A stretch of 64,000 nucleotides of DNA from JANQJA01 sp047947185 (GTDB lineage: Bacteria; Pseudomonadota; Gammaproteobacteria; Pseudomonadales; Azotimanducaceae), in assembly GCA_047947185.1 (NCBI GenBank), contig CP170502.1, forward strand, positions 558,001 through 622,000, in the 5' to 3' direction. Both the position numbers and the translations under genes were made by a program. The notes under the pieces were generated by a model. The model had not been told where the DNA came from. It saw nothing but the letters and a program-made list of their open reading frames with translations, and ran no database searches. Numbering within the stretch: the stretch's first letter is position 1; every line of letters starts with the position of its first letter. Shown piece by piece: positions 8,737 through 17,820 of the stretch.

Positions 8737-9654
8737 ATGAGCATACCCGTCATACTCGATACCGACATTGGCCACGACATTGATGATGTCTGGGCGCTGG
8801 CACTGCTGCTGGCCAGCCCGGAAGTTGATCTTCGCCTGGTGGTCAGTGAAGCCGGCGACACCAGCTATGCCGCCGCGCTGGTCTGCAAGATACTTGAGGT
8901 GGCCGGTCGCACCGACATACCGGTTGGTGTGGGTATTCCCCTCAATACCACGGCCAGGACACACGCGGGTTGGCTGGGTGGTTATCAGTTACAGGATTAC
9001 CCAGGTCTCGTGATTGAGGACGGCGTGGGCGCCATGATTGATGCCATCAACGAGGCGCGCCCCGACACAACCCTGCTCTCTATCGGGCCAGTGCCCAATA
9101 TTGCGCATGCCCTGCAGCGTGACCCGGGTATTGCCCGACACGCCCGGTTTGTTGGCATGCATGGCAGCCTCCGACGCGGCTACCTGGGCGCGGACAAACC
9201 GCATCGCGAATACAACGTCAAACAGTACCCCCAGGCATTTCAGCGCGTCTTTGACGCCCCCTGGCCCATCACGCTGGCACCCCTGGACGCCTGTGGTGTT
9301 GTGTCCGTGAATCCACCGGGATTCGAGCGACTGGCGTCTTCCCCGGCCCCGCTCGCGCAGGCTGTGATCGGCAATCATCTCGGCTGGGCAAAAGTCTTTG
9401 ATGCCTCGGTTGCGGGTAAAACAGACCTGACCCGCCAATCCTCCATTCTCTACGACACGGTTGCCGCCTGGCTGACTTTCAGCGAGGCGTTCCTGCAGAT
9501 GGAAGACCTTGGCGTACGCGCCACGGACGATGGTCGCACCGAAATCTTCGAGCAGGGTAAACGAATTCGCTGTGCCACCGGCTGGCAGGATATGACGGCT
9601 TTTGAAACCATGCTGGTAGACAGGCTGACCGGCGCAAAACTGCCAGCTGATTAG
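8737..9654 (+). CDS. inosine/uridine-preferring nucleoside hydrolase family protein
   Basis: The 305-residue product opens with VILDTDIGHDIDDVWAL; Asp8, Asp10, Asp14, Asp16 and Asp17 form the calcium-binding cluster of this N-ribohydrolase family. LLSIGPVPNIAHAL is also conserved. The frame is open from a GTG at 8722, but the ATG at 8737 places the Asp cluster at the usual position. The family cleaves N-glycosidic bonds of nucleosides for salvage; substrate preference is not evident. It is followed in the same direction by the SlyD-type and PhyH genes. Confidence 0.85.
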   Translation: MSIPVILDTDIGHDIDDVWALALLLASPEVDLRLVVSEAGDTSYAAALVCKILEVAGRTDIPVGVGIPLNTTARTHAGWLGGYQLQDYPGLVIEDGVGAMIDAINEARPDTTLLSIGPVPNIAHALQRDPGIARHARFVGMHGSLRRGYLGADKPHREYNVKQYPQAFQRVFDAPWPITLAPLDACGVVSVNPPGFERLASSPAPLAQAVIGNHLGWAKVFDASVAGKTDLTRQSSILYDTVAAWLTFSEAFLQMEDLGVRATDDGRTEIFEQGKRIRCATGWQDMTAFETMLVDRLTGAKLPAD

Positions 9655-9719
9655 CTTTCCTCCAGACCCGCCAAGGCGATAAACTGCCTGCCTGATCCAG
9701 AACAGGTCGACGGACATTC

Positions 9720-10208
9720 ATGCAGATTGAAAACGGCAAGGTTGTTGCCTTCCACTACGTGTTGAAGGACGATGCAGGCACGGAAATAGAGCGGAGCGAT
9801 GACAACTCGCCCATGATCTACCTGCATGGTTATCGCAATATCCTGCCTGGCCTGGAAGCAGCCCTGGCCGGCAAAACCGAGGGTGATGACGTGACCGTGA
9901 GCCTGCCGCCCGAGCGTGCCTATGGCCTGCGCCGGGAGGACTCGCTGCAACGGATTCCCATCAAACACCTGAGCGCCAAACCCAGGCGACTGCAGCCGGG
10001 TATGGCGGTTAAGGTCAACACCCAGGATGGCCCACGCGACGTCACCGTTGTCAAGGTTGGTAAATTCAGTGTGGACGTTGATGCCAACCACCCGCTGGCT
10101 GGCAAGGCAATTACCTTTGATATCCGGATTGAAAAAGTCAGGGAAGCGTCACCTGAAGAACTGGCACACCGCCACAGCCACGGCATAGAAGGCGGCCACC
10201 ACCACTAG
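9720..10208 (+). CDS. SlyD-type FKBP peptidyl-prolyl isomerase
   Basis: The 162-residue protein has the SlyD arrangement: FKBP strands (VVAFHYVLKDDAG, LPGLEAALAGKTEGD, PPERAYG), an inserted chaperone flap around residues 70-125, and the VDANHPLAGKAITFDI segment. It ends in a short His-rich tail (HRHSHGIEGGHHH) like the metal-binding tail of SlyD, though shorter and without Cys. It is a cytoplasmic folding helper, possibly nickel-binding. A second SlyD-type FKBP lies at 61735-62184, without the His tail. Confidence 0.88.
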   Translation: MQIENGKVVAFHYVLKDDAGTEIERSDDNSPMIYLHGYRNILPGLEAALAGKTEGDDVTVSLPPERAYGLRREDSLQRIPIKHLSAKPRRLQPGMAVKVNTQDGPRDVTVVKVGKFSVDVDANHPLAGKAITFDIRIEKVREASPEELAHRHSHGIEGGHHH

Positions 10209-10234
10209 ACGACCCACAACCGGAAGACACCTAC

Positions 10235-11074
10235 ATGAAACTTGATGAACGCAGCCAGGGCTTTGAATGGCCCGACCGCAAAGGCCCCTTCCGCCTCATC
10301 ACGGACGAACAGGCCCGGCAGTGGAACGAGGCGGGATATTTTCTGCTGAAAAATGCCCTGACGCAGGCAGAGATCAGCGCCCTGACGGCTGAGATTGACC
10401 CCCTGGAGCAGGAACGTGAAACCTGGCTGCGAGAACAGCACAACGGGCATTTTTTCATCAATCGTGCTGACGACATTACCTTCACGGTCCATCTCGTCAA
10501 GCAGTCCCAGGCAGCCCGGGACTTTGTCCATTTGCCCGTGTTTGCGGATCTCTGCCTTGACCTGATTGGCGACAGTGCCCGCCTCTACTGGGACCAGGCT
10601 GTCTACAAGAAACCCGAGACACCAAAAGAGTTTCCCTGGCACCAGGACAATGGCTACACCTTTGTTACCCCCCAGGATTACCTGACCTGCTGGGTACCCC
10701 TGAACGACGCCACCATCGAGAATGGCTGTCCCTGGGTGGTCCCAGGCGTCCATCGCCGTGGAACCCTGGAGCACTGGCCAACGGAACTGGGTTTTGAGTG
10801 CCTGGACAAGCTGGAAGACGAGATAGATGCCCGCGCCGTGCCGGTTGAAGCCAAAGCCGGTGACATTGTGGTTTTCTCGTCGCTGACACCACACCGTACT
10901 GGCCCCAACACCACCAACAGGGTTCGCAAAGCCTACATTGTCCAGTACTCTCACGACGGGGCAATCATGTATCCGCGCCAGGTCGACAAGGCACTGTTCC
11001 AGGACGATCCGGAACGCAACTTCCTGATCTGCAAGGATGGTCAACCCGTTCCACAGCAGCAATCACCAGCCTGA
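10235..11074 (+). CDS. phytanoyl-CoA dioxygenase (PhyH) family protein
   Basis: The 279-residue protein is a likely Fe(II)/2-oxoglutarate oxygenase. WHQDNGYTF gives the H-x-D iron ligands, the distal His is in SLTPHRTGPN, and the Arg in NRVRKAY is the probable 2-oxoglutarate anchor. The family hydroxylates acyl-CoAs and many small molecules, so the substrate is open. It begins 26 bp after the SlyD-type gene, suggesting one transcript. Confidence 0.83.
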   Translation: MKLDERSQGFEWPDRKGPFRLITDEQARQWNEAGYFLLKNALTQAEISALTAEIDPLEQERETWLREQHNGHFFINRADDITFTVHLVKQSQAARDFVHLPVFADLCLDLIGDSARLYWDQAVYKKPETPKEFPWHQDNGYTFVTPQDYLTCWVPLNDATIENGCPWVVPGVHRRGTLEHWPTELGFECLDKLEDEIDARAVPVEAKAGDIVVFSSLTPHRTGPNTTNRVRKAYIVQYSHDGAIMYPRQVDKALFQDDPERNFLICKDGQPVPQQQSPA

Positions 11075-11090
11075 TTACTGTTATTTTTCA

Positions 11091-11125
11091 TTGACTTAAA
11101 GCCTAAATACTGTACACTTGTACAG
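11091..11125 (+). promoter_or_regulatory. LexA/SOS box over a sigma70 promoter
   Basis: CTGTACACTTGTACAG at 11110-11125 is an exact CTGT-N8-ACAG box, extended to an 8+8 perfect palindrome (ACTGTACA/TGTACAGT). It overlaps the -10 hexamer TACACT (11113-11118), which is 16 bp from a -35 TTGACT (11091-11096). This geometry is that of a LexA-repressed promoter. The start codon of the HNH gene follows 21 bp after the box. Confidence 0.85.
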
Positions 11126-11146
11126 TTATGGCGGAAGGTCAGTGTC

Positions 11147-12547
11147 ATGTACCCATCGAACACCCTTGAAGACGAGATCACCCTGATTGCGGGTCACATC
11201 AACGCAATCGACTTCTACTTCCTGGACCTCCTGTCCGAATTCGACCTGCAGGAAGGCTGGTGCGGTGACGGGATCAAGTCGTTTGCCCACTGGTTGAACT
11301 GGAAATGTGGCCTGGGGGCCCTGGAATCGCGGGAAAAGGTGCGTGTCGCCCGTGCACTCCGCGAACTACCACAAACCCGGGAGGCCTTCCGGGTCGGCGA
11401 AATCAGCTACTCAAAGGTCAGGGCCATCACCCGGGTGGCCACAGCCGACAATGAGGCTTATCTCCTGCACATTGCGCGCTTCGGTACGGCCGCCCACGTG
11501 GAAAAGCTGGTTCGATCCTACCGTCGCTGCCGGAACCTGAACGAGGATCGTGACCTGGCTGACCTCTACCGCAGCTTTGGCCTTTACCAGGATGACGACG
11601 GCATGTACGTTTTTCGCGGTCGCCTGCCCGCAGACGAGGGTGAAGTAATTGTCCAAGCGTTGCAGCACCTTGGTGACATCATCTGGCGCGAGCGACAAAA
11701 AGCCGCTCAGGCAGTTGCCAATGCACCCGGAAAAAGTGACCTGCAGCCCGAAAATGTTTCAGCGGAAACATTTTCCGGAGAGGAAGAACCGGCCCTGCCC
11801 CCTCGGCAACCGGCAGACTTCAGTTCCACCACCGCTTCCGCACTGGTCCGGCTGGCTGAACATTACCTGGCCACCGGCTCAAACGGTGCCACCACCCTTG
11901 CTGGCAGCGACCGGTGCCAGTTGCTGGTGCATGTAAACCTCAACGCTGCCAACATTGATACCAAAATCGAAGGTGGTGTGGCGCTGAATACGGGGCGCGG
12001 CAGCTTCCTGCATCCAGAGTTGGTCAAGAAACTGGCCTGCGATGCCAGCATCCGTACCCTTCTTGAGGACGATGCCGGCCAGGTGATCAGCATCGGGCGC
12101 AAGTCGCGCATCATTCCCCGCAATATGGCCATTGCCCTGAAGCAGCGTGATCGTGGCTGCCGGTACCCCAATTGCCACCAGCAGCACTGGACCGATGCCC
12201 ATCACATCAGACACTGGGCAGACGGTGGTGAGACTTCACTCGACAACCTGATTACACTTTGCCGGTTCCATCACACCGGCCTGCACCGGGGCGACTACAT
12301 CATCGACAAGCAGGACGGGGAGGTTCGTTTCCTCGACAGGTTCGGGCACGAAATCCAGCGTGTGATACCGGGCTTACCACACGATCCCGGGGAAGTTGTC
12401 AGCGCGATCCAGGCGCGCCATGCAAAGGCAGGGCTTGGCATCACCTCCACAACCGGCATCACGCGCTGGGATGGTGGTGGTATGGACTACGGCGTCGCAA
12501 TTGAGCAACTGTTTCTGTTGGCTAATAGCCCAGCCGTTTATCAATAA
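11147..12547 (+). CDS. DUF222 / HNH endonuclease (13E12-type), SOS-box controlled
   Basis: The 466-residue protein has an N-terminal helical DUF222 region (about residues 1-300) and a C-terminal HNH nuclease module. The latter shows CRYPNC, DAHHIRHWADGG, NLITLCRFHH and LHRGDY, i.e. a Cys pair, the catalytic HH, the structural Asn and a metal His. GGAAGG precedes the ATG at a normal distance. The LexA box at 11110-11125 predicts DNA-damage induction; related 13E12 proteins are known SOS genes in mycobacteria. Its 3' end overlaps the converging hydroxyacid dehydrogenase gene by 26 bp. Whether it acts in repair, in mobility or as a selfish nuclease is not known. Confidence 0.88.
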   Translation: MYPSNTLEDEITLIAGHINAIDFYFLDLLSEFDLQEGWCGDGIKSFAHWLNWKCGLGALESREKVRVARALRELPQTREAFRVGEISYSKVRAITRVATADNEAYLLHIARFGTAAHVEKLVRSYRRCRNLNEDRDLADLYRSFGLYQDDDGMYVFRGRLPADEGEVIVQALQHLGDIIWRERQKAAQAVANAPGKSDLQPENVSAETFSGEEEPALPPRQPADFSSTTASALVRLAEHYLATGSNGATTLAGSDRCQLLVHVNLNAANIDTKIEGGVALNTGRGSFLHPELVKKLACDASIRTLLEDDAGQVISIGRKSRIIPRNMAIALKQRDRGCRYPNCHQQHWTDAHHIRHWADGGETSLDNLITLCRFHHTGLHRGDYIIDKQDGEVRFLDRFGHEIQRVIPGLPHDPGEVVSAIQARHAKAGLGITSTTGITRWDGGGMDYGVAIEQLFLLANSPAVYQ

Positions 12548-13490
12548 CGCCTTCGAGGGTCTGGTTGGACCTGAGCCGCGCAAGATTACGGACAAACCGG
12601 TCAATATTGCGCTGTGCCCGATAAGGACTCGCGCCCGCCGTATGGGGTGTCATGACTACATTGTCCATGGTCCACAGCGGGCTGTCCGGCGGCAAGGGCT
12701 CACGCGGGGCAACATCCAGCGCGGCACCACGCAGTTGGCCATTGGTCAGGGCAGCTTCCAGGTCTGACTCGACCATTACCTCTCCCCGTGTGACGTTCAT
12801 CAGGAATGCGCCTGGTTTCATGGCACCAAAAGCCTCTGCGTCAAACAGGTTCCGGGTCTCCGGTGTCAGCGGGCAGCAAATGGACACAACGTCGGCCCGC
12901 CCCAGCATGGGAAAAAAGTCGTCCAGCCCGGCAACGGATGCAACTTCTGCAGAGGGTGGCACCGGGTCCCGGTCAACCGCTTCAACCTGCATACCAAAAG
13001 CAACGGCGCGGCGCGCCATGGCACGCCCGGTCCCACCAAACCCAAAAATCCCCATGGTAAGACCGGTCAGTTCAATCTCCTGGTAGCGCATCTCCGGGCG
13101 ATGATTCCAGCTATCCGGACCATAGCGAAGCGCAGCGGCCAACTGGCGCGTCAGCATCAGCAGCAACCCGAACCCGGTGTCCGCCAGGTGCTCACCAACC
13201 AGACCCTTTTCGCTGGTGAGAATCACCTTCGACTCAACAAACTCGTTGTACAGGAAAGCATCGACGCCCGAGGCAATGGCGTGCACCCAACGCAACTGCT
13301 GTGCTGCGGCAAACAGCGCCGGTGGCATCATGCCAAGGACCACTTCCGTGTCGCTGATTTCGTTGTGGGCGCTCTCGGGTGTACAGATCACAACCTCGCT
13401 CCCATCACCCGCGGCATGGCGGATCGCCGCCAGTTGGGCTTCAGTCACGTCCGGCAATGTCAGACCCGGAATAATCATGATTTTCATCAC
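12522..13490 (-). CDS. D-2-hydroxyacid dehydrogenase family protein
   Basis: The 322-residue NAD(P)-dependent enzyme has a Rossmann motif IFGFGGTGRAMARRAV near residue 150. The catalytic Arg is in NVTRGEV, a Glu follows in APREPLP, and His in MTPHTAG, the family's Arg-Glu-His set. It should reduce a 2-oxoacid (glyoxylate/hydroxypyruvate-like) in the cytoplasm. The gene is 10 bp downstream of an SDR gene on the same strand, so both probably belong to one small operon. It converges with, and overlaps, the HNH gene. Confidence 0.85.
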   Translation of the reverse strand: MMKIMIIPGLTLPDVTEAQLAAIRHAAGDGSEVVICTPESAHNEISDTEVVLGMMPPALFAAAQQLRWVHAIASGVDAFLYNEFVESKVILTSEKGLVGEHLADTGFGLLLMLTRQLAAALRYGPDSWNHRPEMRYQEIELTGLTMGIFGFGGTGRAMARRAVAFGMQVEAVDRDPVPPSAEVASVAGLDDFFPMLGRADVVSICCPLTPETRNLFDAEAFGAMKPGAFLMNVTRGEVMVESDLEAALTNGQLRGAALDVAPREPLPPDSPLWTMDNVVMTPHTAGASPYRAQRNIDRFVRNLARLRSNQTLEGVIDKRLGY

Positions 13491-13500
13491 GGCCTGCTAC

Positions 13501-14289
13501 CTAGACGACGGGAGAGGTGCCACCATCAACATTCACTGCCGTCCCGGTAACATAACTGGCGACACCCGAGCACAGGAACGCGATGACATCACCTGCCTCG
13601 CTTGCCTCACCCACGCGCAGCATGGGTACCGTCTGGCCCATGCGCTCGTAGTGGGCCTCCAGGGTATAGCCCGGATCTTTCTGGTTTGCACGCTCCCACC
13701 GGAGTTTGTGCTGCCGACTCTTCAATAGGCCAACACAGACGGTGTTGACCCGGACGCCGTCGGCGGCAAATTCCTTGGACCAGGTTTTGGTCAGCGAGAT
13801 ACCTGATGCCCGGGACAGCGCGGTTGGCTGGCTACCGGGTCCCGGGGCTTTCCCGCCGGGGGTAGTCGTATTGCAGATGGCGCCCTGGGTCTGCTTCAGG
13901 TAAGGCAGTGCATGCCGCGTACAGTAAATGGCACCCATCACCTTGAGCGTAAAGTCCTGCATCACCTGCTCGTCAGTCATGTCAGCAAATTTGGCTGCGG
14001 ACGAAGTACCCGCGTTGTTGACCAGGATATCCACGCGGCCCCAGCGATCCACCACTGCCTTGACCATGGCCTTAACCGATTCCTCGTTGCCCACGTCAGC
14101 CGCAACGCCGATGACCTCGTTGCCGCTCCCGGCGCTGATTTCAGCCGCCACCCTGTCAAGGTCAGCCTGGGTTCGGCTGACCAGCGCAACCAGTGCGCCT
14201 TCCGCGGACAATCTTTCTGCCGCCGCCCGCCCAATGCCTTCACTGCCACCGGTAATGATTGCCACCTTACCCTGTACAAGCAAATCCAT
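13501..14289 (-). CDS. short-chain dehydrogenase/reductase with altered active site
   Basis: The 262-residue protein has the SDR nucleotide-binding motif GGSEGIGRAAA, NNAG in LVNNAGTS and the C-terminal VNVDGGTSPV. The canonical Y-x-x-x-K is absent: at its place stands TALSR, so Tyr is replaced by Thr and Lys by Arg. It may therefore be a divergent reductase or a non-catalytic binding protein. The start at 14289 gives a normal N-terminus (MDLLVQGKVAIITGG). It lies 10 bp upstream of the hydroxyacid dehydrogenase gene. Confidence 0.82.
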   Translation of the reverse strand: MDLLVQGKVAIITGGSEGIGRAAAERLSAEGALVALVSRTQADLDRVAAEISAGSGNEVIGVAADVGNEESVKAMVKAVVDRWGRVDILVNNAGTSSAAKFADMTDEQVMQDFTLKVMGAIYCTRHALPYLKQTQGAICNTTTPGGKAPGPGSQPTALSRASGISLTKTWSKEFAADGVRVNTVCVGLLKSRQHKLRWERANQKDPGYTLEAHYERMGQTVPMLRVGEASEAGDVIAFLCSGVASYVTGTAVNVDGGTSPVV

Positions 14290-14421
14290 AGAAAAACTCC
14301 ACCAGGAAAATTCGGCCTAAAGTAACACGACTCCCCCCGAATGTAGATTCACCGCCGGCTGTTTGCGCTGGCGAACCAAATCGGGAATCATGGCCTGCAC
14401 ACCTGGGGAAAGGGAGCTGAC

Positions 14422-14799
14422 ATGAACTGGTACCTGGCAGTCCTGAAAAAATACGTGGTAGTTGAGGGCCGCGCACGGCGCAAGGAATACTGGATTTTTG
14501 TCCTGATCAACCTTGTGGTCAGCCTGATCCTCGCTGTGATCGACAGCGCAACCGGTTCTTATGACCCCGAATCCGGCCTGGGATTGCTGGGTACGCTCTA
14601 TGCACTGGGCGTGTTTCTGCCCAGTGTGACGGTGGCGGTACGCCGGCTGCACGACACCGACCGCAGCGGCTGGTGGCTGCTGCTGGTGTTCCTGCCCATT
14701 ATCGGCTTTCTTGTACTACTGGTGTTCATGGTGCTTCCGGGAACCCCGGGGGACAACCGGTTTGGTGTCGATCCCCTGACCCTGCCCGACCCGGCTTAG
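14422..14799 (+). CDS. DUF805 inner-membrane protein (YhaH-like)
   Basis: The 125-residue integral membrane protein follows the DUF805 pattern: YLAVLKKYVVVEGRARRKEYW at the start, three to four hydrophobic helices, and the RRLHDTDRSGWW motif before the last helices. GGGAG lies a normal distance before the ATG. Function is unknown for the family. A short hairpin (14353-14373) lies in the 132-bp gap upstream. Confidence 0.88.
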   Translation: MNWYLAVLKKYVVVEGRARRKEYWIFVLINLVVSLILAVIDSATGSYDPESGLGLLGTLYALGVFLPSVTVAVRRLHDTDRSGWWLLLVFLPIIGFLVLLVFMVLPGTPGDNRFGVDPLTLPDPA

Positions 14800-14818
14800 C
14801 CAGGCGCGTTTTCCGGGG

Positions 14819-16066
14819 TTATCCGGTGGTACCGTCCACCGCCCTGGATCCGGGCCGCCCGGTCACGCCTGCGACCATGTCCAACTTTTCTTTGGTCGAT
14901 GGCAGGGTTGGCTTGCGGCCACGTGAAAAATTGAACGGTTCCGTATCAATATTCTCCAGTTCCAGTTCACCACCCAGTACCGCCTGCTTCCAGGCCTGGT
15001 GCTCAGGCTCCCTTGCGTGAAACTCCGGCATCACCTCACGGGCAAACAGCTCCAGTGAGCGGCAGATGTCCTCGTGGGTATTCTTGCCCGCCTGGTTGAG
15101 CAGGATGACCTGGTCAACATTGGCATCTTCCAGTTCCTTGAGCCGGGTCCGAATCGTCTCCGGTGAGCCGATCAGTTCGCTACCGCTGCGCGCCTGACCT
15201 GCTGGCGTCTGTTTCCACTCCTGGTAACGCTCCCAGAAATTGACACTACCCGGGTCAAAAGGCCCTTCCTTGCCATAAAGCTGCAGGGCAAACTGGAAAA
15301 AGGTCCAGCCATCAGCCTTCTCCCAGGCTTCTTCATCCGTTTCCGCACACATGAAGCCGGCCACCACCGCAATGTTCGGATTGGCCTGGTAATCGGTCAG
15401 CTTTTCCTGGTGGTGGATAAACGTGTTGTAGTAGGCATTCACCCAGGCTCTGGCAGCCTCGAGATTCACAAACTTGAAACACAGGGACCCCATGCCACGA
15501 TGGGCCGCGTACTTGATCGTGTCGAGCTGTGAGCAGGCGACCCACAAGGGCGGATGCGGTTTCTGCAGGGGTTTGGGAATTACAGCACGGCGGGGAAAGT
15601 GGAAATATTCACCCTCGTACTCCCAGGCGTGGTTGTAGAACATCGGCAACGTGCAGCGCACCGCATCTTCCCAGACGTCCCGCTTGTCACGAAAGCGCAG
15701 GTTAAACGGATGCAGTTCTGTGACAGAAGAACCCTCCCCCAGCCCCAGCTCCACCCGGCCGTCCGACACCAGATCGAGCGTGGCGACCCGCTCTGCCACC
15801 CTGGCCGGGTGGTTGGTGGTCAGCTGGATGATGCCGTGACCCAGGCGAATGTTCCTGGTGCGCTGGCTGGCCGCGGCGAGGAACACTTCCGGTGCTGATG
15901 AGTGGGAGTATTCCTCAAGGAAATGATGTTCCACCTCCCAGGCGTAGTCATAGCCCAGCTGGTCTGCCAGGGCAATCTGGTCCAGCGAGTTTTTAATCAG
16001 CGTGTGTTCGCTGTGTTCGTCCCAGTCTCTGGGTAGCTGGTGTTCGTAGAAAATGCCGAATTTCAT
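14819..16066 (-). CDS. luciferase-like (LLM class) flavin-dependent oxidoreductase
   Basis: The 415-residue cytoplasmic protein starts with MKFGIFYEHQLPRDW, typical of the bacterial-luciferase TIM barrel. It contains DLVSDGRVELGLGEGSS, the FMN/F420-binding strand of LLM oxidoreductases, and ends with the usual SPETIRTRLKELEDANVDQVI (shown in parts). The C-terminal extension beyond about residue 360 (SRGRKPTLPSTKEKL) is longer than in many homologues. It likely oxidises an organic substrate with reduced flavin. It is monocistronic. Confidence 0.85.
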   Translation of the reverse strand: MKFGIFYEHQLPRDWDEHSEHTLIKNSLDQIALADQLGYDYAWEVEHHFLEEYSHSSAPEVFLAAASQRTRNIRLGHGIIQLTTNHPARVAERVATLDLVSDGRVELGLGEGSSVTELHPFNLRFRDKRDVWEDAVRCTLPMFYNHAWEYEGEYFHFPRRAVIPKPLQKPHPPLWVACSQLDTIKYAAHRGMGSLCFKFVNLEAARAWVNAYYNTFIHHQEKLTDYQANPNIAVVAGFMCAETDEEAWEKADGWTFFQFALQLYGKEGPFDPGSVNFWERYQEWKQTPAGQARSGSELIGSPETIRTRLKELEDANVDQVILLNQAGKNTHEDICRSLELFAREVMPEFHAREPEHQAWKQAVLGGELELENIDTEPFNFSRGRKPTLPSTKEKLDMVAGVTGRPGSRAVDGTTG

Positions 16067-16158
16067 CTGGACTCCCTCAAGTCTGCCATGTGACAGTTGT
16101 ATGCCTGATTGAAGGGATTGGCAAGGGGTGGATGGCTGCTTTCGACCCAGAGCGGGCC

Positions 16159-16731
16159 TTATGACAACCCGTGTTCTGGAGGAATGTCCGAAGGTGGTCC
16201 ACTCATGTCAGCCAGAAGTTCCTCTTCAGATGCACCAGAGCCATACCGCGAAATCAGGTCTTCAGGATCGATCACGACTCCCAGAGGATTTTTCTCAAAT
16301 GCTTCTGATTTCATGAAGGCGTTAGCTTCTTCCATGGAACACGCATCCACTTGAAACTCAAGCCGGTTACCATCCGGGTCCTGATAATAAAAGGATAACG
16401 TAGGGCCATGATGAATTGGCCAGTAGGGTAAGATACCTTCCGCCTTCAGACGTTCGTATGTCTCCAACAAGTCATGCAGGCTTTCAAAGGTGAAGGCTAC
16501 GTGATTCACGCCTATTTCACCGTAACCGGGACTGTCCTCTCGTGCTTCGCCTTTAAGAATATCAAGGTTGGCAAATGCCAACCGGTGATGCTCGTCGTCA
16601 TACGCAAGGAAGGCAAGAGCTGGGTCCTGGTGAACCACGTCAGCTTCAAACACATTACGGTACCAGGCAATCATTTCGTCGAAGCGCCGGGTCTGATAGA
16701 CCACGTGCGCGAGTTTATGCGGTCTGGCCAT
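16159..16731 (-). CDS. VOC-superfamily (glyoxalase/extradiol dioxygenase-like) protein
   Basis: The 190-residue protein has the paired beta-alpha-beta-beta-beta fold of vicinal-oxygen-chelate enzymes. His in LAHVVYQTRRF, His in GVNHVAFTFESL and Glu in DGNRLEFQVDA would be metal ligands, as in extradiol dioxygenases such as biphenyl-2,3-diol dioxygenase. About 35 residues follow the domain. The substrate is unknown. It is the first gene of the islet between 16.1 and 18.9 kb. Confidence 0.78.
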   Translation of the reverse strand: MARPHKLAHVVYQTRRFDEMIAWYRNVFEADVVHQDPALAFLAYDDEHHRLAFANLDILKGEAREDSPGYGEIGVNHVAFTFESLHDLLETYERLKAEGILPYWPIHHGPTLSFYYQDPDGNRLEFQVDACSMEEANAFMKSEAFEKNPLGVVIDPEDLISRYGSGASEEELLADMSGPPSDIPPEHGLS

Positions 16732-16852
16732 CTCTCTTACCCTTCATTTCAGTTTCAAGATTTGAGCATAGCTTGGACAGATCGCGAAAGTAAAATCAGC
16801 CCTAAGAGCAGACTTGGAGAACGTCCGCTTCTGGCCAATCACGGCCGCCAAT

Positions 16853-17713
16853 CTATCGCGGGAACAGGCGCTCCGCCGGCGGCACGAATCCAACGAAACG
16901 CGGTTCGTTCAGATGACGATCAATAAACAGCGCAATAATATCGGTGATCTGCTGGCGAAACTCCGAAAATGCATCAAATCCATGCGGAGCACCTGCGTAG
17001 ATGTGCATTTCCACATCTGCGCCATCTTCAGAGAGCTGCCTGTACATATCAAGCGTCCCGGACACCGACGACACGGTGTCCTTGTTGCCATGAATCAGGA
17101 GCGTGGGGGGGAACTGACCGCTGGACCAGGTAATGGGACTCGCCTTCGCGAGCGTCGATTCATCCACATCGGAGCGGCCAAACAGCATATCGACAGGCGC
17201 CTTCGGGTTACCGCTGGTTCTCAGTTTTGAACCTGAATACATCGAAACGACAGCCGCAACAGAAGTATCGACACCGGCGTTGCCCCCAGCGCCCTCGAAC
17301 TCTGCAATATTGGGCGTCCCACCCATCATCAACGAGAGGTGCCCACCCGCAGAGTTACCGGATACGGCAATGCGGTTTGCGTCGATCTTGAGCGAATCTG
17401 CATTCGTCTTCATCCAACGCAGCGCGGCCTTGCAGTCCTCGATCTGGGCTGGCCATACGGATTCGCCTGACAGGCGATACTCACAGCAGACACAGACAAA
17501 TCCATATCTTGCGAGCTGGATGCCATAGCCTTTCAGCATCGATTTGTCTCCTAAACGCCAGCCACCGCCGTGAATAAGTAGAATAGCCATCCGGTCCTTT
17601 CCGTCTTCAGGGGGCAGGTAAACGTCGCACTTGAGATCGCGACCACCCCCGGTACCGAACACGATGTCCTTCTGAACCTCCACACGGCCTGATTGTTTGG
17701 TCATTTCGGTCAT
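16853..17713 (-). CDS. alpha/beta hydrolase, hormone-sensitive-lipase/esterase type
   Basis: The 286-residue enzyme has the oxyanion motif LIHGGGWR, the nucleophile in SGNSAGGH (G-N-S-A-G) and the catalytic His in GAPHGFDAF. The frame extends upstream to 17947, but the extra 78 residues do not resemble the family and GGGGAGT lies ten bases before the ATG at 17713, which is therefore chosen. No signal peptide is present with this start. It should hydrolyse a small ester. It diverges from the nucleotidyltransferase gene, with 107 bp between starts. Confidence 0.8.
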   Translation of the reverse strand: MTEMTKQSGRVEVQKDIVFGTGGGRDLKCDVYLPPEDGKDRMAILLIHGGGWRLGDKSMLKGYGIQLARYGFVCVCCEYRLSGESVWPAQIEDCKAALRWMKTNADSLKIDANRIAVSGNSAGGHLSLMMGGTPNIAEFEGAGGNAGVDTSVAAVVSMYSGSKLRTSGNPKAPVDMLFGRSDVDESTLAKASPITWSSGQFPPTLLIHGNKDTVSSVSGTLDMYRQLSEDGADVEMHIYAGAPHGFDAFSEFRQQITDIIALFIDRHLNEPRFVGFVPPAERLFPR

Positions 17714-17820
17714 ACTGACGTTACTCCCCAAGAGCTTGAACCATCGAAAAATAGCAGACCAGGCCACGGCTTGCACAGCAGACCTTGCCTTCACCAGAAA
17801 TTGGTTGTATCTAAATTGAT

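Noticed and set aside
16115..16148. Direct repeat of the selC 3' end (att site)
   Set aside because: Only short blocks match, with gaps between them; chance similarity cannot be excluded.
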